From CAYQLT01 sp964418425 (GTDB lineage: Bacteria > Bacillota > Limnochordia > Limnochordales > Geochordaceae), in NCBI GenBank assembly GCA_964418425.1, contig CAYQLT010000011.1, forward strand, positions 6,374 to 70,373: 64,000 bases of DNA. The letters run 5' to 3'. The translations under genes were made by a program, and so were the position numbers. Below the pieces are notes generated by a model. That model did no database searches, was not told the DNA's origin, and saw only the letters and a list, made by a program, of their open reading frames with translations. This document shows, one piece after another, positions 16,532 through 23,734 of this stretch. Every line of letters begins with the position of its first letter. Within the stretch, counting starts at the first letter, position 1.

Positions 16532-17649
16532 AGCTGGACGTGCGCCTGCGGGTCGAGGGGTTCACGGTGCTGCTCGGCCCCAGCGGCGTCGGGAAGACCA
16601 GCCTTCTGAAGGCCATAGCCGGGCTTCTGCCGGCCCGGGGCCAACCCTACGAGCGCCTTTCGCCTGAGAGGCGGCCGGTGGGGTACCTGCCCCAGCATTA
16701 CGCGCTCTTCCCGCACCTGACGGTCTGGCAGAACGTGGCCTTCCCCCTTTGCGGCAGGCGCTCCGAGAAGCGCCGGCGAGCCCTGGAGCTGCTGGAGCGC
16801 GTCGGCATCGCCCACCTGGCCGACCGCTTCCCCAAAGAGCTCTCCGGGGGTCAAAAGCAGCGGGTCGCCCTGGCGCGGGCCCTCGCCCGAGAGCCCGAGC
16901 TTCTGCTGCTCGACGAGCCCACCAGCGCGCTGGACGCCTCGACCCGGGAAGAGGTGATGGAGGAGCTGGTCTCCTTCATCCGCCAGACGGGCGTACCGGT
17001 TCTGGCGGTCTCCCACGACCCCGCCGTGGCCCGGATCGCGGATCGGGTGGCGGTGCTGGTGGGCGGACGGGTGGTGCAGGAGGGGTTGGTGGACGAGGTC
17101 TTCTCCAGGCCGGCCACGCCCGAGGTGGCCAGGCTGGTGGGTGTGGCCAACCTGTTGAAGGCCCGAGTGGCCGGGCAGTCGGGGCCCTGGGCGCTGGTGG
17201 AGACTCCCTTCGGCCCGCTTCAGGCCCCTCACGAACCCTGGATGGCCCCGGGAACCGAGGTGGTGGTGGCCATCCACAGCCGAGACCCGGTGGTCGAAGC
17301 AGGCGTGCCCTCCGTTCCCTTCCCTTCCAGCCGATGGGCGCCTCCCGGCGAAGGGCGGGAGGCGCCGGCGGAGCACAGCCGGGCCGCGCAAGCGCCCGTG
17401 AACCGCCTGAAGGGGCGCCTGGAAAGGGTGCGCACGCACGGCGCCGAGGTCGATTTGGAGATTGGCGGTGGGGAGAGGCTGGCGGTGACCGTACCCCGGG
17501 CCATCTTCCGACGGCTCGGCCTTGGGGCAGGCCAGGAGGTCCGGCTCGTCCTGGAGCCGGCGTTGGTGCACGTGCTCCCTGCCCAACCGGGGGACGGCAC
17601 GGCGGCCACCGCCTTTAGGAGGCCCGATCATGAAGCGCCCGAGCCCTGA
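16489..17649 (+). CDS. modC: Molybdate ABC transporter ATPase with TOBE domain
   Basis: A 386-residue protein; GTG 16489 follows GGAGACGAG and overlaps the end of modB by 43 bp. Walker A is GPSGVGKTS, the signature is LSGGQKQRVALARALA and Walker B is LLLLDEPTSALD. The C-terminal 70 residues (NRLKGRLERVRTHGAEVDLE) form a TOBE/Mop-like anion-binding domain used for molybdate-dependent control of transport. A Pro/Ser-rich linker precedes it. It is followed with overlap by a regulator gene. Confidence 0.9.
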   Translation: MASVEVHYVLSRPVKLDVRLRVEGFTVLLGPSGVGKTSLLKAIAGLLPARGQPYERLSPERRPVGYLPQHYALFPHLTVWQNVAFPLCGRRSEKRRRALELLERVGIAHLADRFPKELSGGQKQRVALARALAREPELLLLDEPTSALDASTREEVMEELVSFIRQTGVPVLAVSHDPAVARIADRVAVLVGGRVVQEGLVDEVFSRPATPEVARLVGVANLLKARVAGQSGPWALVETPFGPLQAPHEPWMAPGTEVVVAIHSRDPVVEAGVPSVPFPSSRWAPPGEGREAPAEHSRAAQAPVNRLKGRLERVRTHGAEVDLEIGGGERLAVTVPRAIFRRLGLGAGQEVRLVLEPALVHVLPAQPGDGTAATAFRRPDHEAPEP

Positions 17650-18844
17650 CCCGGCCACCACAGAAAGTCGCGTCCTGCCCGTGCGGAACCGGGTGCGCTC
17701 CGCACGGATCCGGCGGGGGCTCAGCCAGAAGGAGCTGGCCCGGGCCGTCGGGGTGAGCCGGCAGACCATCAGCAATATCGAGGCAGGGGTGTTCGTCCCC
17801 TCGGTGGCCCTGGCCATGCGGCTGGCACGGGTGCTGGGGAGCCAGGTGGAGGACCTCTTCCTGCTGGCAGACGCCGGCGGACAGGAGGTGGAAGCCTTCA
17901 GCCCGCTTCCGCTGCCTGCGGGCAGGCCCACTCCCCTGGCCCTGGCCCGGGTCAGCAGCAGATGGGTGGCGTACCCGTTGGCCGGGCCGGACGCCTTCCA
18001 ACCGCAGGTCGTCCCGGCGGACGGCCTCGCGCAGGCGCCCGAGGGCGGGGAACGGGTGCGGGTGCGCTTGATGGACGATCCCGAGAGCCTGCGCCGGACG
18101 GTGGTGGTGGCGGGATGCTCTCCTGCCCTGTCGGTGTGGGCAAGAGCCGCCGAACGGCTGCGGCCAGGCCTTCGGGTCTTATGGCGCTACGCCAACAGCG
18201 AGCAGGCGCTGCAATCCCTGGCCCGGGGCGAGGTTCACCTGGCGGGGGTGCACCTGTACGATCCGGCCACGGGGGAATTCAACGTTCCCTTCGTCCGCCG
18301 CATGCTCCCGGGCCGGGAGGTGACCCTGGTGTCGCTGGGAACGTGGGAGGAGGGGCTGGTGGTAAGGCCCGACAACCCCCTCACCCTCCATCGGGCTGAA
18401 GACCTGGCCCGGCCGTCGGTGACGGTGGTCAACCGGGAGCCCGGATCGGGCGCCCGGGCTCTTCTGGAGGCGGCTTTGCAGGCGGAGGGGGTGGACCCCG
18501 GCGCGGTAGCGGGCTTCTTTGACCGCATCGCCCGCAGCCACCAGGAGGTGGCCTGTGCCGTCGCAAGCGGCCTGGCTGATGCCGGCGTCAGCTCCCGGGG
18601 TGTGGCGACCCTCTTTGGGCTGGATTTCGTGCCCTGGCGCCAGGTGCGCTACGACCTCGTGGTTGTGAAGGAGTACTTGGAGGAAACCCCTGTGGGGGAG
18701 TTGCTCTCCACCCTGACGGACCGGCGGGTGCGCTGGCAGCTGCAGGTGCTGGGTGGATACGAGACCACCGGAACCGGCGACATCGTAGCCGAAATCGCCA
18801 GCCCCGACAACATGGGATCTCTGGCGTCAAAGCGGGGCCCTTGA
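17630..18844 (+). CDS. HTH regulator with periplasmic-binding-like domain, linked to modABC
   Basis: A 404-residue protein. ATG 17630 is chosen because of the perfect TAGGAGG at 17616-17622; it overlaps the modC stop. The N-terminus is an XRE/Cro HTH: RIRRGLSQKELARAVGVSRQ then TISNIEAGVFVPSVALAMRL. From about residue 150 a PBP-like domain follows (VVVAGCSPALSVWARAAERL, VTVVNREPGSGARALLEAAL and HQEVACAVASGLADAGVSS), similar to the substrate-binding domain found with MoeA/ModA-related sensors. The protein probably senses molybdate or molybdopterin and controls the operon, replacing the ModE type. That role is inferred from fusion and context. Confidence 0.85.
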   Translation: MKRPSPDPATTESRVLPVRNRVRSARIRRGLSQKELARAVGVSRQTISNIEAGVFVPSVALAMRLARVLGSQVEDLFLLADAGGQEVEAFSPLPLPAGRPTPLALARVSSRWVAYPLAGPDAFQPQVVPADGLAQAPEGGERVRVRLMDDPESLRRTVVVAGCSPALSVWARAAERLRPGLRVLWRYANSEQALQSLARGEVHLAGVHLYDPATGEFNVPFVRRMLPGREVTLVSLGTWEEGLVVRPDNPLTLHRAEDLARPSVTVVNREPGSGARALLEAALQAEGVDPGAVAGFFDRIARSHQEVACAVASGLADAGVSSRGVATLFGLDFVPWRQVRYDLVVVKEYLEETPVGELLSTLTDRRVRWQLQVLGGYETTGTGDIVAEIASPDNMGSLASKRGP

Positions 18845-18871
18845 CCGGTGGGGGCGGGTGATGTATACATC
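18841..18871 (+). promoter_or_regulatory. Promoter with palindromic operator for the CopG/VapC operon
   Basis: TTGACC (18841-18846) and TATACA (18864-18869) are 17 bp apart. A perfect 12-bp palindrome GATGTATACATC (18860-18871) sits exactly on the -10 box. Ribbon-helix-helix antitoxins bind such short palindromes, so self-repression of the operon is expected. The promoter overlaps the stop codon of the preceding regulator gene. Confidence 0.8.
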
Positions 18872-18887
18872 TCGGCGGTGACACCCA

Positions 18888-19154
18888 ATGCGTCGCATGA
18901 GCCGCAAGCAGATTTATCTTCCTGAGGATGCCGCTCGCCGGCTCCGCAGGTTGTCGCAAGCCACGGGCATGTCGGAAGCGGCGTTGATCAGGCGAGCCCT
19001 GGATGAGTATCTCGGGAAAATGGCCCGCCAGGTGAGAGGGGAGGAGGACCCTCTCCTGCAACTCATTGGTTTGTGCGACAGCCCCGAGGGCCCGACGGAC
19101 GCGTCTGTGAACCACGACTTCTACCTGTACGGCGCGCCCAAGCGTGAGTCGTGA
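18888..19154 (+). CDS. Ribbon-helix-helix (CopG-like) antitoxin
   Basis: 88 residues. The N-terminus MSRKQIYLPEDAARRLRRLS, then ATGMSEAALIRRALDEYL, has the beta-strand/helix/helix pattern of RHH DNA-binding proteins. The acidic, less conserved C-terminus would bind and neutralise the toxin. Its TGA overlaps the GTG of the PIN toxin gene (GTGA). It likely represses its own promoter through the palindrome at 18860-18871. Confidence 0.88.
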   Translation: MRRMSRKQIYLPEDAARRLRRLSQATGMSEAALIRRALDEYLGKMARQVRGEEDPLLQLIGLCDSPEGPTDASVNHDFYLYGAPKRES

Positions 19155-19594
19155 AGACCGGCGTGGGGATTTTATCGCCGAGACGCGTGTTCGTCGATAC
19201 TGGCGCATGGATCGCCCTAGCGACCAAGCGTGACATCAACCACCCCGCTGCCACTGCTTTTTACGAGAAGCTATCCCAGTCGAGGGCACGGTTGCTCACG
19301 ACGAACTACGTCTTGGCGGAGACCTATACCCGGTTGCGTTATGACGACGGCCTGCGCAAGGCGCTGGCCTTTCATGATGTGATAGAGATGGCTGTGACCT
19401 CAGGGCGCTTGCAGGTCCTATGGGTGGAGGCGGAGCATCATCAGAAGGCGTTGGACGTCTTTCGCCGGTACCCGGAACATGTATTTTCCTTCACGGATTG
19501 CACGAGCTTCGTCGTGGCCAAAGAAGCGAAGTGCTCTGAAGTTTTCGGGTTTGATCGAGGGTTCCTTATCATGGGATTTGTTCTCCAGCCATAA
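19151..19594 (+). CDS. vapC: VapC-type PIN-domain toxin
   Basis: 147 residues. Acidic active-site residues are visible in VFVDTGAWIALATKRD, in VLAETYTRLR and in FSFTDCTSFVVAKE, plus a final FGFDRGFLIMG. These are the standard PIN positions, so the RNase should be active. VapC toxins cut tRNA or rRNA when the antitoxin is degraded. It is coupled to the antitoxin gene. Base composition is less GC-rich than the surrounding genes, consistent with horizontal transfer. Confidence 0.9.
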   Translation: MKTGVGILSPRRVFVDTGAWIALATKRDINHPAATAFYEKLSQSRARLLTTNYVLAETYTRLRYDDGLRKALAFHDVIEMAVTSGRLQVLWVEAEHHQKALDVFRRYPEHVFSFTDCTSFVVAKEAKCSEVFGFDRGFLIMGFVLQP

Positions 19595-19768
19595 CGCCCC
19601 ACACACGGAAGACACGGCCATCGCTTCAGCCTGCCGAGCGGCGGCGAGGCGCCCCTCCACGAAGTTGGTGCACGGCCGAGCGTTTCCGACTGTTGGCCTG
19701 TACCGGTGCGGCCGTGACCCTCGACGCACGTCGCCGACCGGGCTATCGTTCGTAGGAGGGATCCCCCA

Positions 19769-20344
19769 ATGATCGGCCCGGCCATTGCCCGGGGGCGGGC
19801 GCGGAAGACCACCGAAATCGCGGTGTTCGCCGCCGCCTATGCGGCGCTGACCGTCGTCCTCAGCCCCATTTCCTACGGCCCCATTCAGTTCCGCCTGGCC
19901 GAGATGCTCAAGGCGGCGGTCATCCGCAGACCCCACCTCATCGCCGCCATCGCGGTGGGCACGTTCTTCGGCAACCTGGCCAGCCCCTATGTGGGGCCCT
20001 GGGAACTCCTCTTCATGCCCCTCACCGACGCCCTCGGCGGCCTCATCGCCTGGGTTGTGGGCCGGCGCTTTGCGGCCCTGGGGGCAGCCGCCTATGCCCT
20101 CACCACGGCGGGCTCCGTCTCCTTCATGCTCTGGCAGCTGGGAGTGGGGCCCTTCGGGGTGCTCTTCCCCGGCATCCTGGTCAGCGAGATGATCCTGCTC
20201 ATCGCGGGGCTCCCCATCATGCAGACCATGCTGAGCCGGGTCGACCTCGCATTCGGCCGACGGCATAGGGAAAAGCCGGCGGCCGAATCCGCGGCGGATG
20301 CCCCCTCGGCGTACGGGGGCGACGGCCCTCCGGATGCCCCTTGA
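19769..20344 (+). CDS. queT: QueT-family queuosine-precursor transporter
   Basis: A 191-residue membrane protein with about five spans, preceded by GGAGGG. The segment VLSPISYGPIQFRLAEMLKA with FGNLASPYVGPWELLFMPLT is characteristic of QueT, the membrane component of ECF-type importers for queuine or preQ1. The C-terminal 30 residues are disordered. I looked for a preQ1 riboswitch in the 174-bp leader (19595-19768) and did not find one. The energising ECF module must be elsewhere. Confidence 0.85.
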   Translation: MIGPAIARGRARKTTEIAVFAAAYAALTVVLSPISYGPIQFRLAEMLKAAVIRRPHLIAAIAVGTFFGNLASPYVGPWELLFMPLTDALGGLIAWVVGRRFAALGAAAYALTTAGSVSFMLWQLGVGPFGVLFPGILVSEMILLIAGLPIMQTMLSRVDLAFGRRHREKPAAESAADAPSAYGGDGPPDAP

Positions 20345-20375
20345 ACGCCTGCGCGGCCAGGCCCTCGCCCCTACG

Positions 20376-21440
20376 TCACCCTGCCGCCCGCCGGCTCTGC
20401 AGCCCCTCCAGGGCCACCGCCCTGACGGCCCGGGCGGCTGCCCCGACGTCCTCGTCATCCACGTGGCGGTGCGTAACGAAGCGGAGCACGGACTGCCCCG
20501 CCGGAAGCACCCACACGTTGTGGCCGGCGGCCAGGCGACGCCCGAACGCCTCCGCCGAAAGCCCTGTCTCCCCTACCTCCACCATGACCATGTTGGTCCT
20601 CGGCGGCCACACCCGCACGCCGGGCACGTCGGCCAGCAGCCCGGCCAGCGCCCGGGCACGCTCGTGATCCTCGTGCAGTCGGTCGACCATCCGCTCCAGG
20701 GCCACGATGCCGGCCGCCGCCACCACGCCGGCCTGGCGCATGGCGCCGCCCACCATCTGCCGACGCTTGCGGGCCTCCTGGATGAACTCCCGGCTGCCGG
20801 CAACCAGACTGCCCACAGGCGCCGAGAGACCCTTCGAAAGGCAGAACATCAGAGAGTCGACGGGGGCGGCGAGACGCGCGGCCGGCACCCCCAGCGCAAC
20901 GGCCGCATTGAAAAGGCGCGCCCCGTCCAGGTGCACGGGCACCGAGTGACGGTGGGCCGCATCAGCGGCTTGCCGGGTCTGCTCCTCGGTCCATACCGTG
21001 CCCCCCGCCAGGTTATGGGTGTTTTCCAGGCAGACCAGCCCTGTGCGGGGGAAGGGCAAACCCGCCGGCCGGATAGCCGCCTCGATGGCGTCGGGAGGCA
21101 GGATGCCGTCGGGGGTCGAGATGGTGCGCACCATGGCCCCCACCACGCCTCCGAGGCTTCCCGCCTCGTAAACCACCATGTGAGCCCGGCTGTCCAGCAC
21201 CACCTCGTCCCCGCGGCGAAGCCAGGTCAGCGCCGCGACCAGGTTGGCCATGGTACCGCTGGGCACCAGGAGGGCGGCCTCTTTGCCCACCCGTTGGGCG
21301 GCCAGCTCTTCCAGCGCGTTGACCGTCGGGTCGTCGCCCCGGGCCGAATCCCCCACCTCGGCCTCGTACATCGCCCGCCGCATCTCTTGGGTGGGTTCGG
21401 TGACCGTATCGCTGCGAAAATCGTGCCGGCCTTTCAGCAA
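20376..21440 (-). CDS. ltaE: Low-specificity L-threonine aldolase (PLP)
   Basis: A 354-residue fold-type I PLP enzyme that cleaves threonine/allo-threonine to glycine and acetaldehyde. The N-terminal FRSDTVTEPTQEMRRAM, the VPSGTMANL loop and the PLP lysine in MFCLSKGLSAPVGS are all visible. It starts at TTG 21440 after AGGGGGCGAG. It converges with queT, leaving about 30 bp between stops. Neighbouring genes suggest no operon. Confidence 0.92.
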   Translation of the reverse strand: MLKGRHDFRSDTVTEPTQEMRRAMYEAEVGDSARGDDPTVNALEELAAQRVGKEAALLVPSGTMANLVAALTWLRRGDEVVLDSRAHMVVYEAGSLGGVVGAMVRTISTPDGILPPDAIEAAIRPAGLPFPRTGLVCLENTHNLAGGTVWTEEQTRQAADAAHRHSVPVHLDGARLFNAAVALGVPAARLAAPVDSLMFCLSKGLSAPVGSLVAGSREFIQEARKRRQMVGGAMRQAGVVAAAGIVALERMVDRLHEDHERARALAGLLADVPGVRVWPPRTNMVMVEVGETGLSAEAFGRRLAAGHNVWVLPAGQSVLRFVTHRHVDDEDVGAAARAVRAVALEGLQSRRAAG

Positions 21441-21590
21441 GCGACTCGCCCCCTGCCATGCATACCCCCGCAGGCAGCGCCGCCGCGGCCGCCGTCCTCC
21501 CTCGTCGAGCCCTGGCCCGCTGCCCCGTAGCGTGGCCCTCCTACCCGCTGCCCGGTCCCGCGGGCGCTCCCCGCGAGGGCACGCGGGCTC

Positions 21591-22166
21591 TCACACCCTC
21601 GGCAGGACAATGCCCTGCTGGTTTTGGTACTTGCCGCCGCGGCTCTCGTAGGTCACGGAAGGGCGCTCGCCGCGGAAGAAGAGCATCTGCGCGATGCCTT
21701 CTCCCGCATATATCTTGGCCGGCAGCGGAGTGGTGTTGCTGATTTCGATGGTGAGAAACCCCTGCCAGCCCGGCTCTGCCGGGGTGATGTTGACGATGAT
21801 GCCACAGCGCGCGTAGGTGGACTTCCCGAGGGTGACGCAGACCACATCGTCGGGGATTCGTAGGTATTCCACCGACCTGGCCAGGGCAAAGGAATTGGGG
21901 GGGATGATGCAAACGTCACCTTCGAAATCCACGAAGGCCCGGGGGTCGAAGTTTTTCGGATCCACCACCGAGCTGTTGACGTTGGTGAAGATCTTAAACT
22001 CCCGGGCCACCCGCAGGTCGTAGCCGAAGCTGGAAAGCCCGTAGGAGATGACCCTGCGCTCGGTGGGGAGCCCCGCGTCCACCACCCGCACCTGGGCCGG
22101 CTCGAAAGGCTCGATCATCCGCCTCTCCCGAGCCAGCGCGGCGATCTCCCGGTCATTGAGGATCAA
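21591..22166 (-). CDS. dcd: dCTP deaminase
   Basis: A 191-residue enzyme deaminating dCTP to dUTP (some members also hydrolyse to dUMP). TTG 22166 is chosen because GGAGGAGTGGG precedes it and ILNDREI is the family N-terminus. Motifs are SYGLSSFGYDLRV, PPNSFALARSVEYL, and the active-site segment GKSTYARCGIIVNITPAEPG with W. GEGIAQMLFF is the trimer-core segment. It is apparently a monocistronic gene on the minus strand. Confidence 0.93.
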   Translation of the reverse strand: MILNDREIAALARERRMIEPFEPAQVRVVDAGLPTERRVISYGLSSFGYDLRVAREFKIFTNVNSSVVDPKNFDPRAFVDFEGDVCIIPPNSFALARSVEYLRIPDDVVCVTLGKSTYARCGIIVNITPAEPGWQGFLTIEISNTTPLPAKIYAGEGIAQMLFFRGERPSVTYESRGGKYQNQQGIVLPRV

Positions 22167-22334
22167 CCCACTCCTCCGCCCCTTCTGCCCGGCACAAGAG
22201 CCGCCCGGGCCCACCTTTTCGGTGACGTGACCCGCCCTCCTGCTCACCCTCCACCCGGCCCCCGCACCCGGCCCCAGGAAACCGCCGGGCGGTTGGGGAA
22301 GTGCTCCCCGGGGCGTGCGAAAGGAGGCAGGCGG

Positions 22335-22709
22335 GTGAAGCTTGTCCTCGCCGTCGTGGACGACAGCGACAGCCGTCCGCTCATGCAGGCGCTGACCCGG
22401 GCGCGCATCGGCGTAACCCGGCTCGCCAGCACCGGAGGTTTTCTCCTGGAGGGCAACACCACCCTGCTGGTGGGCGTCGACGAGGGCCGGCTCGAGGAGG
22501 TGCTCGGCATCATCCGCACCACCTGTCGGCGCCGTACCCGCCTGCTTCCCCAGCCGGTGGGTGAGATGCCGTCCGGCGCCGGGCTACCCATCGAGGTGGA
22601 AGTGGGAGGCGCCATCGTATGGGTGCTGACCGTGGAGCGGGTCGAACGCATCCCGGCCGGCGGCCCCGCCGACGCGGGCCCGAATCCCCCGCAGGGCCCT
22701 TCTCAGTAG
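22335..22709 (+). CDS. Cyclic-di-AMP receptor, DarA/PstA-like
   Basis: A 124-residue PII-like protein. GTG 22335 follows AAGGAGG. The sequence KLVLAVVDDSDSRPLMQAL, then ALTRARIGVTRLASTGGFLL and EGNTTLLVGVDEGRLEEVL, is the DUF970 (DarA) pattern, in which the STGGFL loop contributes to c-di-AMP binding. The family binds c-di-AMP and links it to osmotic or metabolic control. Its 3' end overlaps a minus-strand gene by 7 bp. Confidence 0.85.
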   Translation: MKLVLAVVDDSDSRPLMQALTRARIGVTRLASTGGFLLEGNTTLLVGVDEGRLEEVLGIIRTTCRRRTRLLPQPVGEMPSGAGLPIEVEVGGAIVWVLTVERVERIPAGGPADAGPNPPQGPSQ

Positions 22710-22915
22710 ACCACGATCAGCGAGGTCGAGCCGTCCTCCCCCACCAACCAGGTCGTCCGCACCGACTCCTCACCAGCCAGGCCCGCCGGAGCCGCCGCTT
22801 CATCCCGGCCCTGCACCCAAAACCTGGCCCCGCAGGCGCAGCGGCCGCCCTCTTCGGCCTCCACCGGGCCCACCTGGTGAAGCTGACCGCAATGCGGGCA
22901 GCGAAAGCATGCCAT
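22703..22915 (-). CDS. Small zinc-ribbon protein, unknown function
   Basis: 70 residues starting MACFRCPHCGQLHQVG. Two cysteine knuckles (CPHC and CACG) separated by about 18 residues make a zinc ribbon. The rest (REDEAAAP-type hinge, then a short beta-like tail) is not recognised. It could be a small nucleic-acid or protein adaptor. It lies downstream of the CPBP protease gene on the same strand, 47 bp away, and convergently overlaps the c-di-AMP receptor gene. Confidence 0.6.
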   Translation of the reverse strand: MACFRCPHCGQLHQVGPVEAEEGGRCACGARFWVQGRDEAAAPAGLAGEESVRTTWLVGEDGSTSLIVVY

Positions 22916-22962
22916 GGCTATCCCCCGGAGCTAAAGGGTGCACCCCGCCGAGGCAGGCGCTC

Positions 22963-23721
22963 TCAGGTAATCCTCGCCACCGGCCCCAGGAAGGAAAGGG
23001 CCAGCGTGATGACGTTGAGGCTCACGTGGGCGCCCACGGGCACCGACAGCTGACGCCGCCGTTCGTACCAGTAGGCCAGCAGGACTCCCGAGACCCACAG
23101 CGCCGGGAAATGGACCGCGTAACCGTGCAGCGCTGCAAATGCCGCCGCCGACAGGGCCGCCGCTGTGAAGGGCGCTACCCCTCCCTGTCGTCGCAGAAGG
23201 CCGTAGAAATAGCCTCGAAAGAAAAGCTCCTCGGCCAGCGGAGCACCCACCAACACCAGGGCCACCAGCATAGCGGCCCAGGCCGGCGTGGCGGCCCTGA
23301 GCAACGAGGCGATGGCCGCCTCTTCCCGCCGCGCCAGCTCCACAACCGCCCCCGAGCCGTCCACCAGCTGCGCCAGCCCCACCACGGCGAAGGTGGTGGC
23401 CGCCTGCCCCAGGGCCAGAAGGGGACCCAGCGCCAGGCCGCCGGCAAACCCGCGCCAGGCCTGCTTGCCCGGAAAACCCCGGGGCCACCCCGGCGAGCCG
23501 CGGCCACCTGCGGCTTGAGGCCACCCGCCTGTTGCCCGTAGCCACCCGGCCAGACCCGAAGCGCCCAGGATCAGCTGCAGCAGGGCCAGGGCAAGGATTT
23601 GCAGGCGGAACCCGGCTACGCCCGCTGCCCGAGCCGCCGCCAGGGAGAGAAAGGGCGTGCCGAAGGCCGCCAGGGCCAGCGCGGCCGCCAGCCGCCAGAA
23701 CTCCTGCCGCCGGCTTGCCAG
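22963..23721 (-). CDS. CPBP-family intramembrane metalloprotease (non-AUG start)
   Basis: The conserved part contains APLAEELFFRGYFYGLL (the EExxxR motif), AALHGYAVHFPALWVSG and GAHVSLNVITL, which supply the glutamate and histidine active-site residues of the CPBP (Abi) family. The frame stays open well upstream of the first GTG (23385) and codes for extra hydrophobic segments, such as LAAALALAAFGTPFLSLAAA and LQILALALLQLIL. The natural N-terminus is therefore probably CTG 23721, 13 nt after the guaB stop, giving about 252 residues. Members process prenylated proteins or peptides, or act in bacteriocin immunity. It is likely cotranscribed with guaB. Confidence 0.75.
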   Translation of the reverse strand: MASRRQEFWRLAAALALAAFGTPFLSLAAARAAGVAGFRLQILALALLQLILGASGLAGWLRATGGWPQAAGGRGSPGWPRGFPGKQAWRGFAGGLALGPLLALGQAATTFAVVGLAQLVDGSGAVVELARREEAAIASLLRAATPAWAAMLVALVLVGAPLAEELFFRGYFYGLLRRQGGVAPFTAAALSAAAFAALHGYAVHFPALWVSGVLLAYWYERRRQLSVPVGAHVSLNVITLALSFLGPVARIT

Positions 23722-23734
23722 GGGCCCTGGGCCG

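Noticed and set aside
19595..19768. preQ1 riboswitch before queT
   Set aside because: Neither the preQ1-I H-type pseudoknot pattern nor the preQ1-II core could be found in the leader.
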